DNA of 64,000 nt, taken from NCBI GenBank assembly GCA_040877935.1, contig JBBDNB010000039.1, positions 124,001 to 188,000 of the forward strand. Direction: 5' to 3'. Origin of the DNA: Chitinophagales bacterium. Its GTDB lineage: Bacteria > Bacteroidota > Bacteroidia > Chitinophagales > CAIOSU01. The notes under the pieces are model-generated. The model was not told the origin of the DNA. It searched no databases and worked only from the letters and a program-made list of their open reading frames with translations. Both the position numbers and the translations under genes were made by a program. Position 1 is the stretch's first letter. Every line of letters starts with the position of its first letter. This document shows, in pieces, positions 7,536 through 16,058 of the stretch.

Positions 7536-8321
7536 CTATTCCACTTCTTTTTCTATCCCATTTATGGTCATCAGAAGAAAATTAAGTGCTTTGTTGTAAT
7601 CCAGTTTTGCATATTCAAGCCCTAATTTTTTGATGTTATTATAATAGTGATGGATATGCACATAATAATTTTTCTCTAGTTGAACGGCAGCAGCTTTTTG
7701 TCCTATTTTTTCAATTAAAAACCATTTTTCAAGCAAACGGGCAGTGCGTCCATTTCCATCTTGAAAAGGATGGATTTTCACAAAGACAAGATGGATATAG
7801 GCAGCGTAATAGAAAATTTCAAAATCATTGAGCCGGGCTTTTAAAAGCAGTTCAATATCATTGAAAAGCTTTTCAATTTCTATTTTCACTATTGCTGGTT
7901 CAGCGGCAATATATTCGATTTCATCTTCGCTATTGATTACCATCATAGGATTATTCCTTATCAAGCCCTGTTGGCTTTTGGGCAATAAATGCGCACTTAA
8001 AATGGAATGGGCTTTTTGAATATTTTTAAAGCTGATGGAATGATTGTCAATAAAATCATAGGCAGCATATAAGTCATCTGCTTTGCGAGTATAATCTGCT
8101 TTGAATTTTACCTTTAAAAACTTATGCTTGAAATAACTGTCAAAATCAATATTTTCCCCTTCGATTTTAGAAGAATAAACAGATGAAATGGATTTATAGA
8201 ATTGAAAATAATCAACGGGGATTTCAATCTTTTTGATCTTGTCCAGTTTTTGCAATGGGGATTCTTTCACCACATTGGTATAGGCATCAAGAAGTGTATC
8301 GCTTAATATTTTGAAATTCAT
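7536..8321 (-). CDS. Fic family protein (AMPylase) with N-terminal inhibitory motif
   Basis: 261 residues. The Fic active-site loop is complete, HPFQDGNGRTAR at residues 184-195, so the enzyme should be able to transfer AMP (or a related group) from a nucleotide to target protein hydroxyls. The inhibitory helix motif [S/T]xxxE[G/N] is present as S50-SKI-E54-G55. This makes it a class II Fic protein, self-inhibited through its own N-terminus, so no separate antitoxin is needed. A winged-helix tail is possible but not clear. It converges on the accessory pocket and borders the repeat region, so it may be part of it. Confidence 0.85.
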   Translation of the reverse strand: MNFKILSDTLLDAYTNVVKESPLQKLDKIKKIEIPVDYFQFYKSISSVYSSKIEGENIDFDSYFKHKFLKVKFKADYTRKADDLYAAYDFIDNHSISFKNIQKAHSILSAHLLPKSQQGLIRNNPMMVINSEDEIEYIAAEPAIVKIEIEKLFNDIELLLKARLNDFEIFYYAAYIHLVFVKIHPFQDGNGRTARLLEKWFLIEKIGQKAAAVQLEKNYYVHIHHYYNNIKKLGLEYAKLDYNKALNFLLMTINGIEKEVE

Positions 8322-8366
8322 TCCCAGTTATTTCCCCAAAGATACCTATAAATTAAAGTCTGTGGA

Positions 8367-8522
8367 TTAGCCCTCTATCACCGAATACAGTACCTTGCCA
8401 ATTTGAATTCCAAATACAAAAAGCAATACGCCCCCAACAAGTGCCAGCAATACCGCAATGGCTGATTTTTCTGGTTTTGTAAAGCTGTTCCACTTCTCCT
8501 TTATTGTTTCTGAAAACTCCAT
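8367..8522 (-). CDS. Small single-pass membrane protein, 51 residues
   Basis: The frame reads MEFSETIKEKWNSFTKPEKS, then a strong hydrophobic segment (AIAVLLALVGGVLLFVFGIQ) and a short tail ending in EG. It lies 45 bp downstream of the DUF721 gene on the same strand. The amphipathic N-terminus plus one membrane helix looks like a real small protein rather than noise. I do not recognise a family. It could be cotranscribed with recF and the DUF721 gene. Confidence 0.5.
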   Translation of the reverse strand: MEFSETIKEKWNSFTKPEKSAIAVLLALVGGVLLFVFGIQIGKVLYSVIEG

Positions 8523-8567
8523 GCCTGCATTATATTTTTCACAGCTCTTTTCACATCCCTATTTTCA

Positions 8568-8864
8568 CTAAAAAACCACCTTCTCCACCAATTCCTTTCC
8601 AAAATGCTGGTTGATCTTCACGCGAAGCGGTTCCTTCAGATAAAGCATTTCGTTTTTTACGGCTGCAGAATCCAGTTGAATAAACAAAGTATTTTTGTGC
8701 AATCTGATGCTACGAGTGTATTTAGCGATCATCTTACCGGCAATTTCCTCCCAGTCCGTTTTCAATCGGGTTTCTACCATTTTATCACCCATGCCCAATA
8801 ATTCTATCATTTCATCAATGACTTCTTTAATGGGTCTTTCTTCATCTTGTTTAGGCATATACAT
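8568..8864 (-). CDS. DUF721 (DciA-like) protein
   Basis: 98 residues. The order VETRLKTDWEEIAGKMIAKYT, IRLHKNTLFIQLDSAAVKNEM and L-EPLRVKINQHFG is the DUF721/DciA pattern. DciA loads the replicative helicase in bacteria without DnaC, and the related KH-like domain binds DNA. The start overlaps the recF end by 14 bp, a placement common in Bacteroidota. It is the short form that lacks a long N-terminal extension. Confidence 0.8.
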   Translation of the reverse strand: MYMPKQDEERPIKEVIDEMIELLGMGDKMVETRLKTDWEEIAGKMIAKYTRSIRLHKNTLFIQLDSAAVKNEMLYLKEPLRVKINQHFGKELVEKVVF

Positions 8865-9951
8865 TTCCGTTTTCTACTTTAAAAATGGCAATATTGTCTA
8901 AATTTCCTGCAAATTGCTTTTCAATTCTTTCACGGCTGGTATCTGAAATAAATACCTGTCCAAAATCGGGGTTCAAAATAAACTCAAGCAGGTGCCGACC
9001 TCTCTGATCGTCTAATTTATCAAAAATATCATCCAAAAGCAGCAAAGGTTTCTTCTTGCTGATTTTTTCCAGCAAGGCTACTTGTGCCAGCTTTAATGCA
9101 ATCAGATAAGACTTTTGCTGTCCTTGTGAAGCAAAGCGTTTCACCTTCTGCCCGTTCATTTCAAATTCCATATCATCGCGGTGCACACCCTCAGAACTGC
9201 GCCTGATATTTCTGTCAATACTCAGGTTTTGCTCAAAAAGCTCAAGCATATCTTTTCCATAAACCTCTGAGGCATAGCTTAAGCTTACATGTTCTTTTTC
9301 TCCTGATATCTTTGCATACAATTCATGAAATTGTGGTACAATCAACTCGATCAATTCCTTGCGCTTTTCGGCAATATATGTTGCTGCTTCTGCCATAGGT
9401 ATTTCATAGGCTTTTAACATTTGCCTTTCAAAGCGTCCATTTTCGGCAAATCGTTTAAGCAGGGCATTGCGCTGAGTCAACTGCCGATTGTATATTTGCA
9501 AATATTGCAGGTACTTGCTGTCCATTTGCGAGAGCAAGGCATCCATAAAGCGTCTGCGGTCTTCACTTCCGCCCAATATCAACTGATTGTCGTCCGGAGT
9601 GATGATCACAACAGGGAATCTGCCGACATGCTCGGAAAGCTTCTCATATTTCACCTGATCTATAGACAATTCTTTTTTTCGGCCATTGGCATACAGCAGG
9701 CGCAATGCTTTTTGCTCATCACTATCCTGAATGTGCGCATCAATTCTAAAAAAATCCTTTTCAAAAAGAATGTTGCCGGCCTCCTTATTGTTAAAATAGG
9801 ATTTGGAAATGCAGGTATAATAAATGGCATCCAACAAATTGGTCTTTCCCGCACCATTTTCTCCCACAAAACAATTCACCTTTTTATCAAAGGCAATATC
9901 CGCCTTCAGATAATTCTTAAATTGGCATAAAGAAATGGTTTGAATAAACAT
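8851..9951 (-). CDS. recF: DNA replication and repair protein RecF
   Basis: 366 residues, normal for RecF. Walker A is GENGAGKT at residues 30-37. The signature and Walker B lie in the C-terminal third (SQGQQKSYLIALKLAQ, then PLLLLDDIFDKLD). RecF is an SMC-like ATPase that, with RecO and RecR, loads RecA at single-strand gaps. The gene is divergent from pdhA. The overlap with the DUF721 gene indicates an operon. Confidence 0.95.
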   Translation of the reverse strand: MFIQTISLCQFKNYLKADIAFDKKVNCFVGENGAGKTNLLDAIYYTCISKSYFNNKEAGNILFEKDFFRIDAHIQDSDEQKALRLLYANGRKKELSIDQVKYEKLSEHVGRFPVVIITPDDNQLILGGSEDRRRFMDALLSQMDSKYLQYLQIYNRQLTQRNALLKRFAENGRFERQMLKAYEIPMAEAATYIAEKRKELIELIVPQFHELYAKISGEKEHVSLSYASEVYGKDMLELFEQNLSIDRNIRRSSEGVHRDDMEFEMNGQKVKRFASQGQQKSYLIALKLAQVALLEKISKKKPLLLLDDIFDKLDDQRGRHLLEFILNPDFGQVFISDTSRERIEKQFAGNLDNIAIFKVENGNVYA

Positions 9952-10001
9952 TAGTTTCGGGGAGCGGTTTTATTTTATAATTTTGAAGCAAAGTGCGGAA
10001 A

Positions 10002-10997
10002 ATGGCCAAAGCAAAAATAACAAAAGATCAGTACCTCAAGTGGTTTGAATTAATGACCGAATTGAGGCGATTTGAAGAAAAAGCAGGGCAGCTCTATGGA
10101 CAACAAAAGATTCGGGGATTCTGCCACCTCTATATTGGCCAGGAAGCTGTGGCAGCGGGTATCGTTTCTGCTACAAAGCAAGAGGATCCTTTGATTACAG
10201 CCTATCGCGATCACGCTATTGCTATTGCCAAAGGTATTAGTTCAGATGCTGCTATGGCAGAATTGTTTGGCAAAAAAACAGGCTGCTCCAAAGGAAAAGG
10301 GGGATCCATGCATTTCTTTTCAAAAGAACACAATTTCTTTGGTGGACATGGTATTGTGGGCGCACATATTCCGCTTGGAGCGGGTATTGCATTTGCTGAA
10401 CAATATAAAGAAACCAAGAATGTATGTGTCTGTCTTTTCGGAGATGGCGCAGCAAGACAGGGAGCACTGCACGAAACATTCAATATGGCCATGCTTTGGA
10501 AATTGCCGGTGGTCTTTATTTGTGAAAACAACAATTACGCAATGGGCACTTCTGTAGAGCGATCGTCTAATGTGAAAGATATTTACAAGCTTGGTTCTGC
10601 CTATGAAATGCCCTCTGAAGCTGTTGACGGCATGAAAGTGGAAGATGTACATAAGTCTGTTGAAAAAGCAGTGAAACACGCAAGGGATGGAAAAGGCCCC
10701 ACTTTCCTTGAAATGAAAACCTATCGCTACAAGGGGCATTCAGTTTCAGACCCGGCCAAATACAGAACGCGTGACGAGGTTAATAAATACAAAAAGACAG
10801 ACCCGATAGAACAAGTGAGAACCACTATTCTGAAAAAGAAATACGCCTCAGAAAAAGAATTAAAAAAAATAGAAGACAAAGTGAAGGATATTATAGCAGA
10901 TGCTGTTAAATTTGCAGAAAATTCGGAATATCCGGCTCCTGAAGCTTTATATGAAGACAATTACAAACAGGAGGATTATCCTTTTATAAAAGACTAA
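10002..10997 (+). CDS. pdhA: Pyruvate dehydrogenase E1 component, alpha subunit
   Basis: 331 residues from the ATG at 10002; an in-frame GTG three codons earlier is less likely. The thiamine diphosphate motif is visible as GDGAARQGALHETFNMA ... ENNNYAMGT. The substrate loop RYKGHSVSDPAKYRT is typical of E1-alpha. It decarboxylates pyruvate and passes the acetyl group to E2. The E1-beta and E2 genes are not next to it, so the complex is encoded at more than one locus. A TAATTTTG box at 9978-9985 could be the promoter. Confidence 0.92.
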   Translation: MAKAKITKDQYLKWFELMTELRRFEEKAGQLYGQQKIRGFCHLYIGQEAVAAGIVSATKQEDPLITAYRDHAIAIAKGISSDAAMAELFGKKTGCSKGKGGSMHFFSKEHNFFGGHGIVGAHIPLGAGIAFAEQYKETKNVCVCLFGDGAARQGALHETFNMAMLWKLPVVFICENNNYAMGTSVERSSNVKDIYKLGSAYEMPSEAVDGMKVEDVHKSVEKAVKHARDGKGPTFLEMKTYRYKGHSVSDPAKYRTRDEVNKYKKTDPIEQVRTTILKKKYASEKELKKIEDKVKDIIADAVKFAENSEYPAPEALYEDNYKQEDYPFIKD

Positions 10998-11006
10998 ACA
11001 ACAACA

Positions 11007-11678
11007 ATGGCTAAAACAAGAACAACAGGTACAACACCAGAAGATAAATTAGACAAGCTTGAAAATTTTGTCAATGAAAATCAAAACAAAGTACTCACAG
11101 GAGTAGCAGTAGTGCTGTTGGTAGTTTTTGGTTATTTGGGTTTCAATAATTATTATCTGCCCAAACAAGAGCAGGAAGCCCAGGAACAAATGTTTAAAGC
11201 ACAATTTTACTTTGAAGTAGATTCTTTTTCACTGGCATTGAATGGTGATGGTAATTATCCCGGGTTTCTGGATATTATTGACAGTTATCGCTTTACAAAA
11301 GCCTCAAATCTTTCCAATTACTATGCTGGCATCAGTTATTTAAAATTGGGCAAATACGATCTGGCTATTGATTACCTCAATAAATTCAGTGCTGATGATG
11401 TGATGCTAAGCGCTATAGCACTTGGCGCCATTGGCGATGCTTATGCCGAAAAAGGAGAGAACGGTCAAAGTCTGAACTATTATGTGAAAGCTGCCAAAGC
11501 AAGCGATAATAATTTCACAGCACCATTGTTTTATCTCAAAGCCGGATTAATGGCCGAATCTGAAGGAAAAAATGCCGATGCATTGAGCTATTTCAAAGCA
11601 CTAAAAGAAAATTACCCCGAATCTTCCCAGGCTTCTAATGCTGAAAAACATATTGCCAGGTTGAGCATGAAAAGTTAA
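11007..11678 (+). CDS. Membrane-anchored tetratricopeptide (YfgM-like) protein
   Basis: 223 residues. A charged N-terminus is followed by one membrane segment (about residues 34-50) and then helical repeats, for example YYAGISYLKLGKYDLAIDYL and AIGDAYAEKGENGQSLNYYVKAAK. This is the layout of YfgM/TPR_21 proteins, which are periplasmic helpers near the Sec translocon. It lies 9 bp after pdhA and 2 bp before ribH, so it is in the same transcript. Function is inferred only from layout. Confidence 0.75.
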   Translation: MAKTRTTGTTPEDKLDKLENFVNENQNKVLTGVAVVLLVVFGYLGFNNYYLPKQEQEAQEQMFKAQFYFEVDSFSLALNGDGNYPGFLDIIDSYRFTKASNLSNYYAGISYLKLGKYDLAIDYLNKFSADDVMLSAIALGAIGDAYAEKGENGQSLNYYVKAAKASDNNFTAPLFYLKAGLMAESEGKNADALSYFKALKENYPESSQASNAEKHIARLSMKS

Positions 11679-11680
11679 TT

Positions 11681-12160
11681 ATGGCTACTTTTCTCAAAAG
11701 CCTTTCTGATTACGATCCCGCTAATGTGCCTTCAGGAAAAGGCAGGCGTTTTAGTGTAATAGTTTCTGAATACAATAGTGATATTACATTTGCCCTTAGA
11801 GATGCAGCAATTGAAACCCTGCTCAAACACCATGTCAAGGAAGAAGATATCCTTTTAGATCACGTGCCGGGTACCTTTGAACTTCCTTCAGCAGCAGCAA
11901 TGCTCTACAAAAAATACAAGCCTGATGCCCTGATCTGTATTGGCTGTGTCATCAAAGGGGAAACCGACCACGATAAATACATTAATCATGCAGTTGCTCA
12001 GGGTTTGGTAAATTTATCTCTGGAAATACTAAAGCCGGTGATTTTTGGCGTCCTGACTCCAAATACCCATCAACAAGCGCTTGATCGAGCCGGAGGAAAA
12101 CACGGCAACAAAGGTGTGGAAGCAGCTTTTACGGCTTTAAAAATGCTCGGTTTACAATAA
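11681..12160 (+). CDS. ribH: 6,7-dimethyl-8-ribityllumazine synthase
   Basis: 159 residues, normal length. Substrate-binding blocks VSEYNSDIT, VPGTFELPSAAAML and IGCVIKGETDHDKYINHAVA are all present, and the catalytic His is in the last block. It condenses the ribityl-aminouracil with dihydroxybutanone phosphate in the step before riboflavin. A C-terminal NTHQQALDRAGGKHGNKG block is also standard. It follows the TPR gene after 2 bp. Confidence 0.96.
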   Translation: MATFLKSLSDYDPANVPSGKGRRFSVIVSEYNSDITFALRDAAIETLLKHHVKEEDILLDHVPGTFELPSAAAMLYKKYKPDALICIGCVIKGETDHDKYINHAVAQGLVNLSLEILKPVIFGVLTPNTHQQALDRAGGKHGNKGVEAAFTALKMLGLQ

Positions 12161-12244
12161 TCTTTTGTTTTTATTGCGCAAGTGAGAAAGCGAATCGTGG
12201 GTTTTATGCAACTGAAATTTAATTTCCTTTTGTATCTTGGTTTC

Positions 12245-13030
12245 ATGAAAACAAAACCTATTTTTTCGGCCCTCTCCATTCTGTTATTTGTCTCAACAGC
12301 CTGTAATAAAGACAAATGTGAAAGTAAATTTTTTGGCATTCCGGTAAGCAATACTGGATTGGACAATTCTATTTGCACACCTATTTGTGAATGTGAAGGT
12401 ATCGCTTCTAAAAGTTTTAGTGTCGATGAGCTTTTGCTAATGAAGCAATACACCAATACAGATCCCTCTGAGGAAATTTTGGAGAACCCGTATGACGATC
12501 CAGTTCCGGAAAAACCGGAAAGCGTGTGTGCAGTGGTAATAGAGGATAAGAATGCTAAAACCTACCATTTGGAAACTTTCAGCAGCAGGGAGGCCGCCAA
12601 AAATGCAGGTGCCATAGTTACACATACGGATGCCTGTGGTGCTTGTTCCGGACTTCAGGATTTAAGTGTTTACGCTGAAAATTTAGATGTGGGAGCAGAT
12701 GTAAGAGCTTGTGCCATTTCCAATCTGGCAAAGCCGATGGATAGTTTGGTTGCCTGTATTCAAGCCCTGGGATTTACCAGGCCCTGTGCACAGATTTGGG
12801 CATTCAACACCAAAAATACCCAAGCAGAATGTTTTGAAGTGTGCATAAACAATAATACCTACAACAATGAAGATGGATCGCTAAGCGAATGTCTTCAATG
12901 CGATGAAACCAATAGTGGGCCGGTTTTTAAAGCAGTAGCCGGAAGAACTAGAAGAAATACCGGCATAGCCAATGCCATTTGTAGGTTTTGCGAAGAAGTA
13001 GAAATTATTGAGCACAATTACTCTTTATGA
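12245..13030 (+). CDS. Cys-rich lipoprotein of unknown function
   Basis: I place the start at 12245 (MKTKPIFSALSILLFVSTAC), which gives a lipoprotein signal with lipobox STAC and 261 residues; the longer frame from 12182 adds an implausible leader. The mature protein has many cysteines, including paired ones in CECEG, DACGACSG, CLQCDE and CRFCEE, so disulfides or metal binding are likely. I do not recognise the family. It ends about 100 bp before a strong hairpin that separates it from the converging cys operon. Confidence 0.6.
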   Translation: MKTKPIFSALSILLFVSTACNKDKCESKFFGIPVSNTGLDNSICTPICECEGIASKSFSVDELLLMKQYTNTDPSEEILENPYDDPVPEKPESVCAVVIEDKNAKTYHLETFSSREAAKNAGAIVTHTDACGACSGLQDLSVYAENLDVGADVRACAISNLAKPMDSLVACIQALGFTRPCAQIWAFNTKNTQAECFEVCINNNTYNNEDGSLSECLQCDETNSGPVFKAVAGRTRRNTGIANAICRFCEEVEIIEHNYSL

Positions 13031-13129
13031 TTCAGGGTTAAATAGTCATGCTGCTGCGAGTTTTCAACCTGAACTTTGTACTATTCCAGAAATTAAAAAT
13101 AAATTTTATTTAAATGTCTCTTGAGCCAA

Positions 13130-13175
13130 TTTTCAAAGTTAGGGGCGCACGGCCATGCGCCCCTAACTTTGAAAA
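13130..13175. repeat. Perfect 20-bp inverted repeat, REP-like hairpin or bidirectional terminator
   Basis: The arms 13130-13149 (TTTTCAAAGTTAGGGGCGCA) and 13156-13175 are perfect reverse complements around a 6-base loop, CGGCCA. The A-rich and T-rich ends would act as U-tracts in both directions, and it lies between two converging genes, so it can terminate both. The GGGGCGCA core also looks like repetitive extragenic elements seen in Bacteroidota. Confidence 0.7.
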
Positions 13176-13224
13176 ATTTCTAGAAAATTGTAAGGAGTTA
13201 ATAGCGCAATAAGATAAACAGGCA

Positions 13225-14517
13225 CTAAATAATCATGCCAGCACCAACCGTTTCATGGGTGCCCTCATCTACAAGAATTACACTTCCTGTATTTCGGTTT
13301 CTCCGGTAACTGTCGTGAAATAAAGGACTGGTGGTTCTAATGCTGATTCGAGAAATATCATTCAGTCCGATATTCTTATCTCCTTCATTGCGGTGTAGTG
13401 TATTAATATTGAGTTTGTACTTAATATCTTTCACAATGCAGCGCACTTCTTTAGAGGTATGCTTCAGCATATATTTCCCCCTGTGTTGCAGTGGGCGCTC
13501 ATTCAGCCAGCAAACCATCAGGTCAATATTCTGTTCTACTCGTGGGGAGTTATTTTCACGCACAATCATATCTCCTCTACTGATATCAATATCATCTTCC
13601 AGGGTCATACTTACCGACATTGGTGCAAATGCTTCTTCAATTTGACCATTCAAGGTATCAATGGATTTTATTTTAGAAGTAAACCCTGAAGGCAGCACCA
13701 TGATCTGGTCACCTTTTTTGAATACGCCTCCTGCAATTCTTCCGGCATAGCCCCTGTAATCGTGAAATTCCGTGGTTTGAGGTCTGATTACTGTCTGAAC
13801 AGGATACCGGGCATCTATATGGTTTTGATCGCTGGCAATATGAATGGTTTCTAATGAATACAGTAAAGTAGGTCCATCGTACCAGTCCGTTTTTTTAGAT
13901 CGTGTAACTACATTGTCGCCAAACAATGCACTTATCGGAATGAAACGAACATCTTTCACATCTAATTTGGTGGCAAATTTCCTGAAATCTTCTTTGATGC
14001 GATTATAGACTTCTTCATCATAATCCACCAAATCCATTTTGTTGATACAAATAACAATGTGCGGAATTTGCAACAGGGAAGCGATAAAAGCATGTCGCCT
14101 GGTTTGTTCCACCACACCGTGGCGTGCATCTACCAAAATTATGGCCAGGTTGGCCGTAGAAGCACCGGTTACCATGTTTCGGGTATATTGAATATGCCCG
14201 GGCGTATCGGCTATAATGAATTTTCTGCGCGGAGTGGCAAAATAGCGATAAGCTACATCAATCGTAATGCCCTGCTCTCGTTCAGCTTTCAGCCCATCTG
14301 TCAAAAGCGCCAGGTTTACCTGCTCATCCCCTTTGCGCTCACTGGTTTGCCTAATGGCCTCATACTGATCTTCAAAAATAGCTTTGCTGTCATAAAGCAA
14401 ACGACCTATGAGCGTACTTTTCCCGTCATCTACACTGCCGGCTGTTGTAAAGCGCAGCAGATCCATATCCATATATGCTTTGCTGTCAAATATTGTATTG
14501 TTCTTCGTATCTGTCAT
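13225..14517 (-). CDS. cysN: Sulfate adenylyltransferase large subunit CysN (GTPase)
   Basis: 430 residues. GTP-binding motifs are GSVDDGKST (27-35), DTPGH and NKMD, followed by an EF-Tu-like beta-barrel half. CysN couples GTP hydrolysis to adenylylation of sulfate by CysD. It stops at the normal CysN end, with no fused kinase, in agreement with the separate cysC upstream. Order on the minus strand is cysC-cysD-cysN with gaps of 7 and 25 bp. Confidence 0.94.
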   Translation of the reverse strand: MTDTKNNTIFDSKAYMDMDLLRFTTAGSVDDGKSTLIGRLLYDSKAIFEDQYEAIRQTSERKGDEQVNLALLTDGLKAEREQGITIDVAYRYFATPRRKFIIADTPGHIQYTRNMVTGASTANLAIILVDARHGVVEQTRRHAFIASLLQIPHIVICINKMDLVDYDEEVYNRIKEDFRKFATKLDVKDVRFIPISALFGDNVVTRSKKTDWYDGPTLLYSLETIHIASDQNHIDARYPVQTVIRPQTTEFHDYRGYAGRIAGGVFKKGDQIMVLPSGFTSKIKSIDTLNGQIEEAFAPMSVSMTLEDDIDISRGDMIVRENNSPRVEQNIDLMVCWLNERPLQHRGKYMLKHTSKEVRCIVKDIKYKLNINTLHRNEGDKNIGLNDISRISIRTTSPLFHDSYRRNRNTGSVILVDEGTHETVGAGMII

Positions 14518-14542
14518 GATGTGTTTTACTTAAAATCAATTG

Positions 14543-15445
14543 CTAAAAATAACCAGCTTTTTTGCGGTCTTCCATTGAAGATTCTGATCTTTTGTCATCT
14601 GATCTTCCACCGCGTTCAGTAATTCTGGTAGCTGCTACTTCCTGAATGATTTCGTCAATATTGGAAGCCGTAGAAAGCGCAGCACCGGTACAAGTGGCGT
14701 CACCTATTGTTCTAAATCGAAGGGTCATTTCTTTCACTTCCTCTTCAGGGCGGGTTTCTATAAAATCGGTTTTGGCCAGGATCACCCCATCTCTTTCAAA
14801 AGCTGGCCGCTTGTGAGAGAAGTACAGCGATGGCAGTTCAATTTTTTCCATGCCAATGTATTGCCAAACATCCAGCTCTGTCCAGTTGGAAATAGGGAAA
14901 ACACGGAAATGCTCTCCTACATGTTTTTTAGCATTAAAGATGTTCCACAATTCAGGTCTTTGGTTCTTTGGATCCCACTGGCCGAATTCATCCCGGTGTG
15001 AAAAAAAGCGCTCTTTGGCCCTTGCTTTTTCCTCATCGCGTCTTGCGCCACCCAATGCGGCATCAAATTTATGTTTCTCTATAGCATCCAGCAATGTGAC
15101 TGTTTGCAAGGCATTTCTGCTGGCGTTAATTCCTTTTTCCTCTACGGCTTTTCCACTGTCAATAGATTCCTGAACGGAGGCGACTATTAATTTTGCCCCG
15201 ATTTTTTCCATCAATTGATCTCTGAAGGCAATGGTTTCGGGAAAATTATGCCCGGTATCAATATGCATCAGGGGAAATGGAATTTTACCGGGATAAAAAG
15301 CTTTTCTCGCCAAATGTGTTACCAGTATAGAGTCCTTTCCTCCGGAAAACAACAAAACAGGATTTTCGAATTCCGCAGCCACTTCCCGGATCACATAAAT
15401 GGATTCGGATTCCAGCTCCTTAAGGTGATTTAAATTATAATCCAT
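14543..15445 (-). CDS. cysD: Sulfate adenylyltransferase small subunit CysD
   Basis: 300 residues. The PP-loop motif FSGGKDS is at about residues 33-39, and the family blocks LMHIDTGHNFPETI, ALGGARRDEEKARAKER and FRTIGDATCTGA are present. It makes adenosine 5'-phosphosulfate from ATP and sulfate together with CysN. It lies 7 bp downstream of cysC. Confidence 0.95.
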   Translation of the reverse strand: MDYNLNHLKELESESIYVIREVAAEFENPVLLFSGGKDSILVTHLARKAFYPGKIPFPLMHIDTGHNFPETIAFRDQLMEKIGAKLIVASVQESIDSGKAVEEKGINASRNALQTVTLLDAIEKHKFDAALGGARRDEEKARAKERFFSHRDEFGQWDPKNQRPELWNIFNAKKHVGEHFRVFPISNWTELDVWQYIGMEKIELPSLYFSHKRPAFERDGVILAKTDFIETRPEEEVKEMTLRFRTIGDATCTGAALSTASNIDEIIQEVAATRITERGGRSDDKRSESSMEDRKKAGYF

Positions 15446-15452
15446 AAGATAT

Positions 15453-16058
15453 TCACTTCTTTATAATAGGTAAAATATATTGCAGCACAGCATCTACGGA
15501 TGCTTCGGCTGTCATTTCATTTGTTTTGATTTCCAAATCGGGATTTTCAGGAGCCTCAAATGGCGCATTCAGTCCCGTAAAATTTTTTATTTCTCCTGCT
15601 CTTGCCTTTTTGTACAGTCCTTTCACATCTCTTTGTTCGCAGACTTCAAAAGGGGCATTGACATATATTTCTATAAAATCTTTATCGCCAATAATAGAAC
15701 GCGCAGCATTTCTAATTCCAATAGTAGGGCTCACAAAAGAATTGAGCGTAACAACGCCACAATCTACAAACAACTTAGATACTTCGGCAATACGCCTGAT
15801 GTTTTCTGTGCGGTCTTTGTCTGAAAAACCGAGATTGTTGTTGATTCCTGAGCGCACATTGTCTCCATCCAGTATTTGCACCAAATGACCCAGTTCGTGC
15901 AGCTTTTTTTCTACTCCCCTGGCAATTGTACTTTTTCCCGACCCCGAGAGTCCGGTAAACCAAAGCACTTTGCTGTGCTGCTTTAGCAATTCTTCCTTTG
16001 CTGAGCGCGGAAGGATTTGATCAAAAATAGGATGTATGTTTTCTGCTTGATTGGCCAT
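15453..16058 (-). CDS. cysC: Adenylylsulfate kinase CysC
   Basis: 201 residues. Walker A GLSGSGKS is at residues 36-43. The LDGDNVRSGINNNLGFSDKDRTENIRR block is the adenylylsulfate kinase signature. It phosphorylates APS to PAPS. With cysD and cysN it makes PAPS, but no PAPS reductase (cysH) or sulfite reductase gene is in the window. PAPS may therefore feed sulfotransferases or a reductase encoded elsewhere. It is the first gene of the operon. Confidence 0.95.
   Translation of the reverse strand: MANQAENIHPIFDQILPRSAKEELLKQHSKVLWFTGLSGSGKSTIARGVEKKLHELGHLVQILDGDNVRSGINNNLGFSDKDRTENIRRIAEVSKLFVDCGVVTLNSFVSPTIGIRNAARSIIGDKDFIEIYVNAPFEVCEQRDVKGLYKKARAGEIKNFTGLNAPFEAPENPDLEIKTNEMTAEASVDAVLQYILPIIKK

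Noticed and set aside
9421-9930. 169-codon plus-strand frame
   Set aside because: It lies wholly within recF on the other strand; recF has Walker A and signature motifs and this frame has none.
14059-14622. 187-codon plus-strand frame over cysN and cysD
   Set aside because: It crosses two well-supported minus-strand genes and has no family motif.
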